Part shown: in pieces, positions 26,048 through 34,412 of the stretch
How positions within the stretch are numbered: the stretch's first letter is position 1
Layout of the letters: each line of letters opens with the position of its first letter
From: Archangiaceae bacterium
GTDB lineage: Bacteria; Myxococcota; Myxococcia; Myxococcales; Myxococcaceae
NCBI GenBank assembly: GCA_016879935.1
Contig: JAACJQ010000370.1
Coordinates: forward strand, 1-56,162
DNA length: 56,162 nucleotides
Direction: 5' to 3'
Position numbers and translations under genes: made by a program
The notes under the pieces: generated by a model
What the model saw: only the letters and a program-made list of their open reading frames with translations
Told to the model about the DNA's origin: nothing
The model's database searches: none

Positions 26048-27049
26048 ATGCCTCTGAAGCTCACCTTTCCGTCGCGGGCACACCTGTGGGCCGAGGTGGT
26101 GATGTCGCGCGGCGAACGCGTGTTCGTGGCCACCGAAGAGACGCTGGCGACGGGCTCGCAGATTGGCCTGTCGCTCGAGGCGCCCGAGCTGCCGACGAGC
26201 ATCACCTGCGTCGTCACGGTGCAGGGCACGCGGCCCGCCATGCCGATGATGCGCGGCGGTGTCTGGGTGAAGGTCGACGAGGCCACCGTCGCGCGGCTGC
26301 AGTCGCTCATCGGCGCGGCCTCGAAAGACGAGCAGGCCCGCATCGCCGGGCGCACCGAGCCGCGCGTCGACTGCGACTTCCCCGCGAAGGTGACGACGCC
26401 GCAGCCCGTGGCCGACTGCGCGGTGAAGTCCATCTCTCCCCACGGCATCACGCTGCGCGCGCCCTTCACCACCAGCCCCGGCAAGGTGCTCGGCCTCGTC
26501 GTCACGCTGCCCGACGGCGACGCCACGCTCTCGGGCACCGTCATGTGGACGCGGCCCGAGCTCAAGCTGTGCGGCCTGCGCCTCATCGGGCTCGACTCCA
26601 TCACCGAGGTGCGGCTCGAGAAGACGGTGACGTCGTTGTCGGCGTCGAAGGCCGAGGCGGCGCCGCTGTCGGGCCTCACCATCGTGCTCGCCGACGACGA
26701 CCCGTCGATTCTCGATTTCCTCACGCGCGTGTGCACGAAGGCCGGCCACCGCGTGGTGCGCACCGACCGCGGCGACAAGGCGCTCGAGCTCGTTCGCCAG
26801 GAGAAGCCGCAGCTCGTCTTCCTCGACGTGCTCATGCCCGGGCTCGATGGGCTCGAAGTGGCGAAGGCCATTCGCAGTGACGCGACGATGAGCGGCCTGC
26901 CGGTGGTGCTGCTCTCGGCGATGGGTGAAGCGCGGCTCGCCGACGCCGTGCGCAGCTCGGGCGCGACCGACTTCCTCACCAAGCCGATGAAGCTCGAGGC
27001 CGTGCGCGGGCTGTTGTCACGGCTCCTGCCGCCCGCCGCGAAGAAGTAG
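26048..27049 (+). CDS. PilZ-type domains fused to a response-regulator receiver domain
   Basis: The N-terminal half holds two beta-barrel segments. The second (about 100-190) starts RTEPRVDCDFPAKV and contains KSISPHGITLRA and GTVMWTRPELKLCGLRLI, a PilZ-like arrangement with a degenerate Arg motif. Residues about 208-325 are a receiver domain: acidic pocket ADDD (215-218), phospho-acceptor Asp260 in VFLDVLMPGLDG, Ser290 and Lys312 in FLTKPM. So it should be phosphorylated by a histidine kinase, none of which is encoded nearby. PilZ before REC is a less usual order. The ychF stop is 25 bp upstream and the AraC-type gene begins 3 bp after. Confidence 0.85.
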   Translation: MPLKLTFPSRAHLWAEVVMSRGERVFVATEETLATGSQIGLSLEAPELPTSITCVVTVQGTRPAMPMMRGGVWVKVDEATVARLQSLIGAASKDEQARIAGRTEPRVDCDFPAKVTTPQPVADCAVKSISPHGITLRAPFTTSPGKVLGLVVTLPDGDATLSGTVMWTRPELKLCGLRLIGLDSITEVRLEKTVTSLSASKAEAAPLSGLTIVLADDDPSILDFLTRVCTKAGHRVVRTDRGDKALELVRQEKPQLVFLDVLMPGLDGLEVAKAIRSDATMSGLPVVLLSAMGEARLADAVRSSGATDFLTKPMKLEAVRGLLSRLLPPAAKK

Positions 27050-27051
27050 AC

Positions 27052-27900
27052 GTGGCGCTTCGGCGAACGACCCGGGCTGACTGGGCTGCACGTGTCGGGC
27101 GGGTGGAGCAGCTCATCGCCCAGCGCCTCGACGACGAAACACTCGAGCCGGCCCACCTCGCGAAGGCGGCGAACCTCGCGCTGCACCACTTTCATCGCGT
27201 CTTCAGGGCGCAGACGGGCGAGACGGTGATGCAGCACGTTCGCCGGTTGCGGCTCGAGCGCGCTGCACGCACGTTGCGGACGCCCCAGGCGCCCGAGCGG
27301 CTGCTCGAGGTCGCGCTCGAGGCTGGCTACGAGTCACACGAAGCGTTCACCCGTGCGTTTCAGGCCCGCTTCGGCGTGGCGCCGTCGACCTGGCGTGAGA
27401 CGCCGCGCGTGATGGAGACCACGGCGCCGCTCGCGCAGATCTCGGTGCGTGCCGACGGTCCAACGCGGCTGCTGACGTTGCGACACCGCGGCAGCTACGC
27501 GCGCGTCGGTGAGACGTGGGAGCGGCTGATGACGTGGGCGCACGCACGTGGGCTCGGCGGCGCGGCGATGGTGGGCCTGTGCCCCGACGACGCCGACGTC
27601 ACGCCCGAGGCACTGCTCCGCTACGACGCCGGCGTCGAGGTGGGCGCCGACGTCGCGGCCGAAGGCGAGCTGGTGGAGCAGGTCGTTCCCGCGGCGCACT
27701 GGGCGGTGGGCCTGCACATCGGCAGCTACACCCGGCTGCACGAGACGTATCTCGACGTCATCGGCCGCTGGTTTCCCGAGTCGGGCTACGACCTCTCGCC
27801 CGAGGCAGCGGTGGTGGAGCGGTTTCTCGACGACCCACGCCTTGTGCCCGAAGCGCGGTTGCGCACCGAGGTCTGCGTGCGCATCGCCGACGTCACCTGA
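27052..27900 (+). CDS. AraC-family regulator with GyrI-like effector-binding domain
   Basis: Residues 10-110 form the AraC DNA-binding domain with two helix-turn-helices (HLAKAANLALHHFHRVFRAQ and LEVALEAGYESHEAFTRAFQ, ending RFGVAPSTWR). Residues about 125-282 match the GyrI/SbmC-like small-molecule domain (LLTLRHRGSYARVGETWERL, then YDAGVEV, then VGLHIGSYTRLHETYLDVIGRWFPESG, then VCVRIAD). This is the Rob/SoxS-type one-component drug sensor architecture. GTG 27052 comes three bases after the preceding stop. Its 3' end overlaps the convergent lone effector-binding-domain gene by 8 bp. Confidence 0.92.
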   Translation: MALRRTTRADWAARVGRVEQLIAQRLDDETLEPAHLAKAANLALHHFHRVFRAQTGETVMQHVRRLRLERAARTLRTPQAPERLLEVALEAGYESHEAFTRAFQARFGVAPSTWRETPRVMETTAPLAQISVRADGPTRLLTLRHRGSYARVGETWERLMTWAHARGLGGAAMVGLCPDDADVTPEALLRYDAGVEVGADVAAEGELVEQVVPAAHWAVGLHIGSYTRLHETYLDVIGRWFPESGYDLSPEAAVVERFLDDPRLVPEARLRTEVCVRIADVT

Positions 27901-28357
27901 GGCCGACGAAGACGTCGACGCGCGTGGGCGCTTGCGTCGCGAGCGCGGTGAGCGCGGCCGGCGTGTAGCGCTCGAAGTCGACGGCGTAGCGCCGGCCGCT
28001 GGAGCCCGCCGGCCAACGCGCCCACACATCACTCCACGTCTTCCACAGCGCGTGTCGTGGCAGGCCATCGGCGACGAACGGCTCGAACGACCCGGCGGGC
28101 ACGGTGACGAGCTCGAGTCCCTCGTGGCGCGTCGTGGGCGCCACACGAACGCCCAGCACGAAGGTGTACGGCGCGCGAAAGTCTGACTCGTAGTCGGTGT
28201 ACGCCGCGTAGAGGTGCGGGTCTCCGTCGGCGGGTGAGACGGCGAGTGGGTGGCTGAGCAGCTGTTGCCACGCCTGGGCGAGCTGCTCGGCCGCCTTCGC
28301 GGGCGTGATGCGCGTGGCGTAGCCAGCGAGGTGGAACGTCTCGAACGTCGTCGTCAT
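27893..28357 (-). CDS. Lone GyrI-like / AraC effector-binding domain protein
   Basis: ATG 28357 has GAGGAG seven bases upstream. The 154-residue product reads as one effector-binding domain: AGYATRITPAKAAEQLAQAWQQ, LYAAYTDYESDFRAPYTFVLGV, VPAGSFEPFVADG, ending KTWSDVW...YAVDFERYTP...VDVFVGL. This is the integron-associated/bacterial transcription activator effector-binding class. Without a DNA-binding part it may bind or sequester a small molecule. It converges on the AraC/GyrI gene and overlaps its end, which suggests functional linkage. Confidence 0.85.
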   Translation of the reverse strand: MTTTFETFHLAGYATRITPAKAAEQLAQAWQQLLSHPLAVSPADGDPHLYAAYTDYESDFRAPYTFVLGVRVAPTTRHEGLELVTVPAGSFEPFVADGLPRHALWKTWSDVWARWPAGSSGRRYAVDFERYTPAALTALATQAPTRVDVFVGLR

Positions 28358-28500
28358 CGGGGCTCCTCGGGGTGGGTGAGGAGGCCGTCGTACGAGAGGC
28401 CGCACCGGCGCGTTTGATGGCCAGTGCGTGTTTCGTGCATGGAGGCCCTCGACCTCCGTCGGTACCGTCACCCGCGCGCGACGGCGGAGCGGGGCGCATT

Positions 28501-28506
28501 TTATCT
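28501..28506 (+). promoter_or_regulatory. Possible -10 element (TTATCT)
   Basis: The segment CATTTTATCT is an AT island in very GC-rich DNA, 51 bases before ATG 28557. No good -35 match is visible at the usual distance, so the call rests on composition and position only. Confidence 0.2.
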
Positions 28507-28556
28507 CACCCGACACCCGCTCCATGCTGGGCGGCACTCGAAGGGGGAGAACCAGC

Positions 28557-30557
28557 ATGACGATTCAGAAGAAGCCCGCGCTTCACGCGCCCACGCCCGT
28601 ACGCACCTCGCCGAAGCCCTCCAGCGCGCCCGCGACGACGAAGCCGCCACCGCGGTTGACGACGAAAGACGAACTCTCGGTGGGGAAGGGCCGCGCGCTG
28701 CGCACCAAGGCCGTCGGTGGAGCCGTGGCTCAGACGGCCGTCGAAGAGCTTCGTGCGCTCCGGGCGGCGTCGCTGCGGGGCACCGCCGCCACCGCGTTGA
28801 ACGCGACGAGCAGCACGTCGGCGGCGACGGCCGTCACGGCCTCACCCGAGGTTCAACGAAAGGCCGAAGAGAACCTGTCGATGGTGCGCGACGCGGGCGG
28901 CCTGTCGTACGCGCTCGAGCGTGAGCAGGACCCGGCCGTACGAAACGAGATGATTCGGCAGGTGATGAACTCGGAGAACGCCGACCAGTTGCTCACCTCG
29001 AACTTCGGCGGCAACGCGACCACGAACCAGGACTACGACCAGACGCACACCGTCGCGAGCGCCATCGACGACGCGGTTCGCGCCGGCGCGGTGACCCAGG
29101 CCGACGTGAACAAGGCCGTCGAGCACATGGAGCCCGAGAGCGCCGCGCTGTTCATCGGCTCGCTCTCCATCGAGGGCAACAACCGCGCGCTCGGTGGCGC
29201 CGTCGAGATGTTCGGCATCGCCGCAAAGAACCAGGGCTACGAGCAGGCCGCTGCGCTGGCCTTCACCTCGAGCGACTCGCTCATCGACAAGTACTACCCG
29301 ACGGCGGCTGAACAGAAGAAGGCCTTCGAGCAGGTGAACTCGTACATCGAAGACTGGGACGACGCCCTCGCGGGTCAGGACGACATGAACGGCGTCGCCC
29401 GCAACGCGCTCGAGTTCGCCGTCGGCAGCGCAGCCCGGCTCACCGCTCGTGGCAACGGGTACGGCCCCGGAGAGCTCGAGGCCGAGCTCGAAGAGATGGG
29501 TCCCCGGTTCACGCAAGAGACCATCGCGCGCCTCGGTGAGGCGACGCGGTTCGACGGCCGGGTTCCCGGCGCCATCGACACGTTGAGCGACGCCGCGCAG
29601 GCGGTCGCAGACAAGGGCGGCAAGAAGGCCGACGACTTCGCCGTGGCCGCGGCCCTTGGCTACACGCAGACGCCGCAGCTCATCAGCGAGAACCTGAAGA
29701 CGCCCGAGCAGCGCCGCGCCGCCCTCGAGGCGCTCAACGGCTTCCTCGCCAAGCGCCGTGACCAGTTCGGAGACGCTGCCAACGGAGACCCGCCGTACTC
29801 GCTGCTCCGCGACCCGCAGGCCATCGAGGGCATCAACAACCTGCTCGGCCAGGATCCCACGCTGCTGCGCTCGCTCGTCGACGGCGGGCCGCAGGGCGAG
29901 GCGACGCTGGTGCAGCTGATGGAGAGCATCTCGCTCAACCCCGACGTGCCGCAGGAGCTGCGGGACCAGTTCCAGGGCCGCGTCGACGGGCTGCTTCGCG
30001 ACGTGATGGCCGACGCCACGAAGAACCCCAACGAGTCGGGCGCGACCATCGGCCGGCTGCTCGGGCTCATTCAGGTGGCGGGCAACCGCGCCGTCGAGGC
30101 GGCGGGAGACGAGGACCAGTCGCAGCAGAACGCGGTGCGCGACCTCGCGAAGGACGTCACCAGCGGCATCGTCGGGCTCGCGCTCTCGAGCACCGGCCCC
30201 GTCGGCAGCATCGTCGGCGGCGCCGTGATGAACCAGGTGCTCGACGCCATCTTCGACACGCCCCCCGGGCCGACCTCGCAGCAGATTCGCGCTGCGTTCG
30301 CCGACCAGCTCGCGAAGGCCGGCATCGACGTGTCGAGCGGTGAGATTGGCTTCGACCAGCTGCAGAGCGTGCTGGGCAAGACGCTCGACGCGCTCAACAA
30401 CGTCAAGCCGCTCACGCCCGAGCTGCAGGATCAGATCAACCGCCTCGAGCAGCTGAAGGACTCGATGGACTCGACGTTCGGAGGCTCCATCGACTCCGAT
30501 GGCGGCGCTGGCGGCTCGTTGGCGACCGAGCTCGACAAGCGCGACGACAAGCCGTGA
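28557..30557 (+). CDS. Large alpha-helical protein of unknown function
   Basis: GGGGGAG lies seven bases before ATG 28557, which fixes the start; an earlier in-frame ATG at 28428 has no support. The 666-residue product begins with a basic Pro/Ala/Thr-rich disordered segment (1-110), then is almost wholly helical, with recurring patterns such as DPAVRNEMIRQVMNSENAD and SAALFIGSLSIEGNNRALGG. One hydrophobic glycine-rich stretch (IVGLALSSTGPVGSIVGGAV) near residue 545 could insert in a membrane. There is no signal peptide and no Cys-based motif. Proteins of this look in myxobacteria include large contact-delivered or scaffold proteins, but I recognise no family. Confidence 0.65.
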   Translation: MTIQKKPALHAPTPVRTSPKPSSAPATTKPPPRLTTKDELSVGKGRALRTKAVGGAVAQTAVEELRALRAASLRGTAATALNATSSTSAATAVTASPEVQRKAEENLSMVRDAGGLSYALEREQDPAVRNEMIRQVMNSENADQLLTSNFGGNATTNQDYDQTHTVASAIDDAVRAGAVTQADVNKAVEHMEPESAALFIGSLSIEGNNRALGGAVEMFGIAAKNQGYEQAAALAFTSSDSLIDKYYPTAAEQKKAFEQVNSYIEDWDDALAGQDDMNGVARNALEFAVGSAARLTARGNGYGPGELEAELEEMGPRFTQETIARLGEATRFDGRVPGAIDTLSDAAQAVADKGGKKADDFAVAAALGYTQTPQLISENLKTPEQRRAALEALNGFLAKRRDQFGDAANGDPPYSLLRDPQAIEGINNLLGQDPTLLRSLVDGGPQGEATLVQLMESISLNPDVPQELRDQFQGRVDGLLRDVMADATKNPNESGATIGRLLGLIQVAGNRAVEAAGDEDQSQQNAVRDLAKDVTSGIVGLALSSTGPVGSIVGGAVMNQVLDAIFDTPPGPTSQQIRAAFADQLAKAGIDVSSGEIGFDQLQSVLGKTLDALNNVKPLTPELQDQINRLEQLKDSMDSTFGGSIDSDGGAGGSLATELDKRDDKP

Positions 30558-30565
30558 GTGCTTCG

Positions 30566-30600
30566 GTGAGGCCGAGGCGTGATCCACGCCCGGCCTTCAC
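30566..30600 (+). terminator. Long GC-rich hairpin after the helical-protein gene
   Basis: GGCGTG (30576-30581) and CACGCC (30585-30590) pair around an ATC loop. The stem extends outward as GTGAGGCCG (30566-30574) against CGGCCTTCAC (30591-30600), with single-base bulges. It begins 9 bp after the stop at 30557. There is no U tract, so it may slow or end transcription with help, or stabilise the mRNA end. Confidence 0.45.
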
Positions 30601-30602
30601 TG

Positions 30603-30617
30603 CATGAAGCGTTCATG
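30603..30617 (+). repeat. Inverted repeat overlapping a start codon
   Basis: CATGAA (30603-30608) and TTCATG (30612-30617) are exact inverted arms around GCG; the second arm contains ATG 30615, the likely start of the next gene. It could be an operator or an RNA hairpin masking the start. Confidence 0.4.
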
Positions 30618-30947
30618 AACCCTGGACGCTTTCAACCTGGCACCGACATTCTCGCCCCGTGGGGCGATGACCCATACCTCTACCCGGCCATCGTGCTCGG
30701 GGTCGACCCGGCCTCGAAGCAGGCCTTCGTCATCTACTGGGGCGGCAACACGGCGGGTGTGCATGACGACCTGCTCCGCCCGCTCGACTTGCGGCCCGGC
30801 ATGGAGGTCGAGGTCGACCTGCGCGGCGTGAATTCGTACGAGCGCTGCACCATCAGCCGGGGGCTCGGCGGAGCGCTCTGCTTCGTGAACCAGTCAGGGC
30901 ACGAGGTCTGGGCCGCGTTCGCGAAGGTGCGCGTGCGAAGACGCTGA
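30615..30947 (+). CDS. Tudor-like small protein
   Basis: From ATG 30615 the protein has 110 residues and reads as two short barrel-like repeats. The first is PGTDILAPWGDDPYLYPAIVL...AFVIYWGGNTAGVHDDLLRP, as in Tudor/agenet-type domains (W/Y at strand ends, G-D-.-.-Y-P-A). The second is PGMEVEVDLRGVNSYERCTI. Such domains bind peptides or nucleic acids; the partner is unknown. An earlier start at 30579 would lie inside the terminator-like hairpin. Confidence 0.6.
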   Translation: MNPGRFQPGTDILAPWGDDPYLYPAIVLGVDPASKQAFVIYWGGNTAGVHDDLLRPLDLRPGMEVEVDLRGVNSYERCTISRGLGGALCFVNQSGHEVWAAFAKVRVRRR

Positions 30948-30957
30948 GACCCGACGG

Positions 30958-31491
30958 CTACCAGGCCACCTCGAAGCGGTGCGTCGTCGGCTCGGCGTGC
31001 TCGCTCACGATTCGACCCGACTTCGCGAGGCTGAAGCCGACGTCGAAGAGCCCGACCCACACGGCCGCGAGCTCGACGGGCACGGGCTCGGGGAAGACGA
31101 ACGACACCGTCGCGCCAGCGCCGCCTTCTTTGAAGACGACGCGCGACTCGACGCCCTGCACGCCGGCGCCGACGAAGGCCGAGAGCTTCGAGAGCAGCGC
31201 CTCGAACGGCGACCGCGTGAGGGCGAGCACGACGCTGGCGAGCGGGCGCACGAGCGGGCCCATGCCATCGCGTGACGCCCGAATGCTGACCTCGCGGGCC
31301 TTGTCGTTGCCGAGGCGGGCGACGAGCTCGACGAGCAGCTCCCCTGGCCACCACGACTGGGCGTGTGGCGTCTGGAGTGCGGTGCGGGCCTGGCTCGACA
31401 CGCCCTCGAGGGTGCCGTCGAGCCCGAGCGAGTGCAGCGCGCCCGCCATCGACTTGAGGTACTTCGCGCTCACCTTCCACGTCGTGCTCAT
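30958..31491 (-). CDS. Myxobacterial protein resembling the DUF2378/TIGR02265 class
   Basis: The 177-residue product has WWPGELLVELVARLGNDKAREVS, a glycine-rich LSAFVGAGVQGVESRVVFKEGG, and ends THRFEVAW, echoing the RFSVRW ending of the DUF2378 protein at 21500-22063. The similarity is partial and judged by eye; I would not commit to the family. No signal or membrane segment. It converges on the Tudor-like gene with 10 bp between stops. Confidence 0.5.
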   Translation of the reverse strand: MSTTWKVSAKYLKSMAGALHSLGLDGTLEGVSSQARTALQTPHAQSWWPGELLVELVARLGNDKAREVSIRASRDGMGPLVRPLASVVLALTRSPFEALLSKLSAFVGAGVQGVESRVVFKEGGAGATVSFVFPEPVPVELAAVWVGLFDVGFSLAKSGRIVSEHAEPTTHRFEVAW

Positions 31492-31562
31492 CGGGGCGGA
31501 CTCTCATCCTCACAATACCGCGTGGTGAACACGAAAGAGCTGCCTGTGTGACGGCAGGCAGC

Positions 31563-32498
31563 TCAGCGACCCGTCTCCTTCGCGACGGTGAGCGGAATGC
31601 TGTGCGCGCGCCCATCGACGGTGACGAAGTCGACCGTTCCGCCATCGGGACCGTAGGCGGGCGGTGTTCCCGACACGTCGGACAGTCCCTTGAGCCAACC
31701 GTGCGCGGCCCGCACCTTCTCGATGTCGCGAATTACGGTGACGGCGTTGATCTCGTACGCGACGTCGGCGTGGTGCATCACGGTGCCGACGACCGCGGTC
31801 TCCCAGAACTTCGAGAGAATGGTCGACGAGTCGATCGCCAGCATTCGTTCACAATCCGAGCTCACGAAGCGCAGGTGCGTTCGCTTCACCTTGCAGGCAG
31901 ACACCGAAGACCACCGCACGCCCGCGTCAGCCTGCTCACAGCGCAGCTCGCAGCCGCCCTTCGTCTCGACGCTGACGACCCTGACGGTGGCGTCGGCGCT
32001 GGGCGTCGACCAGACGAACTCGCTGTCGGTCGCAGGCAGCTCGCCAACCACGGCCTCACGCCCTGACGTCGAGGGAAGCAAGGGCAGGCGCCGCGACTCG
32101 GCAGGCCACTGTGACGAAGGGTGAAAGACACCGCCGTTCACGACTCCGCGAACCTGAACGGTGGTGCGAACGGGCACCGAGAAGGCGCCGAAGAGGGTGG
32201 GGCGGTGAGCAGCGACCTGAGCGCTGATGCTCCGCTCGATGCCGGCGTTGGTGCCCTCACCGATGGCCTCTGCGGCCGACATGGTGACGACCAGCCCATC
32301 AGGGTCGATGGTGAGCCCGAGGGCTGCGAGCTCGACGCCCAGCACGTCGGCGAAGGTCGACGCGTTCGTCACCGAGAAGCGACTGCCAGCACGCTCAGCG
32401 GCCGCCTCGATCTTCTTCGGCATCGAGCGAAGCGCGAGGAGCGGCCAGCCGATGGCGCCAACGACGAGGAGCACTCCGACCAACGCGAGCCAGCGCAT
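31563..32498 (-). CDS. Membrane-anchored or exported protein of unknown function
   Basis: ATG 32498 begins MRWLALVGVLLVVGAIGWPLLAL, a single hydrophobic N-terminal helix that could be an uncleaved anchor or signal. The 311-residue remainder has mixed alpha/beta character and four clustered cysteines (GGCELRCEQ, VSACKVK, SSDCERM), consistent with disulfides outside the cytoplasm. No family recognised. It lies 36 bp downstream of the TIGR02996/LRR gene on the same strand and may be co-transcribed with it. Confidence 0.6.
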   Translation of the reverse strand: MRWLALVGVLLVVGAIGWPLLALRSMPKKIEAAAERAGSRFSVTNASTFADVLGVELAALGLTIDPDGLVVTMSAAEAIGEGTNAGIERSISAQVAAHRPTLFGAFSVPVRTTVQVRGVVNGGVFHPSSQWPAESRRLPLLPSTSGREAVVGELPATDSEFVWSTPSADATVRVVSVETKGGCELRCEQADAGVRWSSVSACKVKRTHLRFVSSDCERMLAIDSSTILSKFWETAVVGTVMHHADVAYEINAVTVIRDIEKVRAAHGWLKGLSDVSGTPPAYGPDGGTVDFVTVDGRAHSIPLTVAKETGR

Positions 32499-32533
32499 GG
32501 CCCGATGCTGCCACAGACAGACCGCGGCCCACG

Positions 32534-34357
32534 TCACGCAATGGTGCGCTCGACGGGAATGCCGCGCTCCGCCTCGAAGAAGGTCACCATGCGAGCGACC
32601 TGCTCGACGTCGGAGCGAGGGTCGAAGAAGCGAAGCGGGTCGTCGTCGAAGCGGCGCTCCATCAACCGAACGCGCTTCACCACGCCACTGGCTGCAGAGC
32701 CAGCGAGCCAGCTCTTCGAGAGGTCCGAGGGCACCGTCGTGAAGCCCAGCGTGCCGCCCTCGAGCTCGTAGCGGCAGACGTATGACTCCACCGACAGCCG
32801 CTGCACCTTCGTGGCCCACTTCGCCATCGCTTCTCCAGAGAAAGTCTGCTGCGTCGACAGCGTCAGGTGCTTCAACTGTGGCTGCGTCGCCAGCAGCGCA
32901 TCGACGGCAGCTTCGGTGAGGACGTGGCTGGTGAGTGTGAGGTGCTCCAGGCGAACCGGCTCGAGCAGGGTCGGCCGTGGCGCATGGTTGACCCGAAGAT
33001 TCAGGCTTCTCAGGTTCTCGAGACCCTCGAGCGCGTTCACCGGCAGCGGCAGGTGGGCGTGGTCGTCGATGGTGAGCGAGTGCACCGTGGTCAGCGGTCG
33101 CAGCAGCCCTTCGGGAAGGTGCTTGAGCCAGTTGGTGGCGAGCTCGAGTCGCTCGAGCTGCAACCCCTCGAACAGGTCTGGCTCGACCACCGAGCCCTCT
33201 TCCGAGAGCACCGCGAGCGACGTCAGCGACGGCAGCTTCGAGAGGAACGCCTTCGTCGGGCCGGTGACCGAGACGTCTCGCCAGTTCCGTTCGAGGGGAC
33301 GCAGGCCGGTCACGATGGCGCTGGTGAGGCCGCTCAACCTGGTGACGTGGCCGAACGTGTGGTGCTCGAGGAATTCCAGCGCGAGCTTCGTCGAGAGGCG
33401 GTCGAGCCAGGCGACCTCGTTCACCGTCGCCCACGCAGGGTCACCGAGCACCTTCTTCGCGGAGGCGGGCTTGAGGGTGATGGCGACGGGAAAGCCGCGG
33501 CCCATGCGAAAGGTGCCACCGTTCGCCAGCGGCAGCGCCCACGCCGTGAGGCGTTTGTGGTCTTTCGCGAGCTCGCGCTCACGCTGCAGCTGCTCGGGCG
33601 AGCCCTGGCCTCGCGCGCGCTGAACCTGGAGCGAGATGAACTCTCCGCGAACGTCACCGCGCTCCGAGAGGCTGTCGGCGAAGACGAGGCGGGGCGTGTC
33701 GTCGTCGGGCGCGGCGTAGATGAGCTCGAGCAGCTCGGTGTCGCTCCGGCTCTTGCCCTGTTTCTTCGCGGGCGCAGGCTTGAACGTCTGCTCGAGCTCG
33801 GCGAGGCGCGCTTCGTCTTTCGCCGAGAGCTTCTTCGGTTCGACGTCGGCCATCGCCTTCGCGGCGCGCGCGAGCTGGCTGCTGGTCCAGTCGCCCACTG
33901 TCGTCTCGATGATGGCCTTGTAGCGGGGCGCGAGGTCGACCATCGCGTCACGAGCCCGCACGTCGTTCGCATCGACGAAGATCTCGAGCGCCTGGGTCAC
34001 GAACTTCTTGAAGACGTTCGCGCGCCACGGCGGAGCCTCGAGCACGGCGAGCAGCTCGTCGACGATGCGCGGGTCGTTGCGCCTCCACAGCAGCTTCACG
34101 CGGTGGGTGGCCTCTTCGGCGGTCGTCGTGCGAAGGGCTGCGAAGAGTCTGGCAAGGTCGAGCGGGTCATTCTCCTCAGCGAGCTCGTGCCACGCGTCGG
34201 TGTCGGCCTTCTTCTTTCCAGCGCCGACGATGGGGCGCTCCGGGTGCTTCGAGAGCTCCGCTTTCGCGGCAGCAGACGCGATGGCAGCCCAGCGAGGGTG
34301 TCGGGTGACTCGCCATGCCGCGGTCGCTTCAGAGAGCAGGTCTTTCTCCTGAGCCAT
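32534..34357 (-). CDS. TIGR02996-domain protein with leucine-rich-repeat-like C terminus
   Basis: From ATG 34357 the product is 607 residues. The N-terminal 200 are helical. Residues about 205-250 hold ELLELIYAAPDDDTPRLVFADSLSERGDVRGEFISLQ, the TIGR02996 signature (given here in overlapping parts: YAAPDDDTPRLVFAD and GDVRGEFISLQ). The C-terminal 300 contain LRR-like periods (LERLELATNWLKHLPEGL, LENLRSLNLRVNHAP, LEHLTLTSHVLTEAAVD, LKHLTLSTQQTFSGEA). No signal is seen, so it is likely a cytoplasmic protein-interaction factor. It belongs to the same family as 53091-55175. Confidence 0.75.
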   Translation of the reverse strand: MAQEKDLLSEATAAWRVTRHPRWAAIASAAAKAELSKHPERPIVGAGKKKADTDAWHELAEENDPLDLARLFAALRTTTAEEATHRVKLLWRRNDPRIVDELLAVLEAPPWRANVFKKFVTQALEIFVDANDVRARDAMVDLAPRYKAIIETTVGDWTSSQLARAAKAMADVEPKKLSAKDEARLAELEQTFKPAPAKKQGKSRSDTELLELIYAAPDDDTPRLVFADSLSERGDVRGEFISLQVQRARGQGSPEQLQRERELAKDHKRLTAWALPLANGGTFRMGRGFPVAITLKPASAKKVLGDPAWATVNEVAWLDRLSTKLALEFLEHHTFGHVTRLSGLTSAIVTGLRPLERNWRDVSVTGPTKAFLSKLPSLTSLAVLSEEGSVVEPDLFEGLQLERLELATNWLKHLPEGLLRPLTTVHSLTIDDHAHLPLPVNALEGLENLRSLNLRVNHAPRPTLLEPVRLEHLTLTSHVLTEAAVDALLATQPQLKHLTLSTQQTFSGEAMAKWATKVQRLSVESYVCRYELEGGTLGFTTVPSDLSKSWLAGSAASGVVKRVRLMERRFDDDPLRFFDPRSDVEQVARMVTFFEAERGIPVERTIA

Positions 34358-34412
34358 GGGCAACGAACGCTACAGCGTCGACGGCGCGCCTCGTGAGTGA
34401 TTGAAAGGCCGA

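Noticed and set aside
28441-28457. GGAGG-N7-CCTCC inverted repeat
   Set aside because: Five-base arms are too short to claim a terminator or operator without comparative evidence.
31563-33434. Possible 623-residue minus-strand protein
   Set aside because: The first 312 codons are a shadow of the TIGR02996/LRR gene; only the part from ATG 32498 shows an anchor helix and a protein-like sequence.
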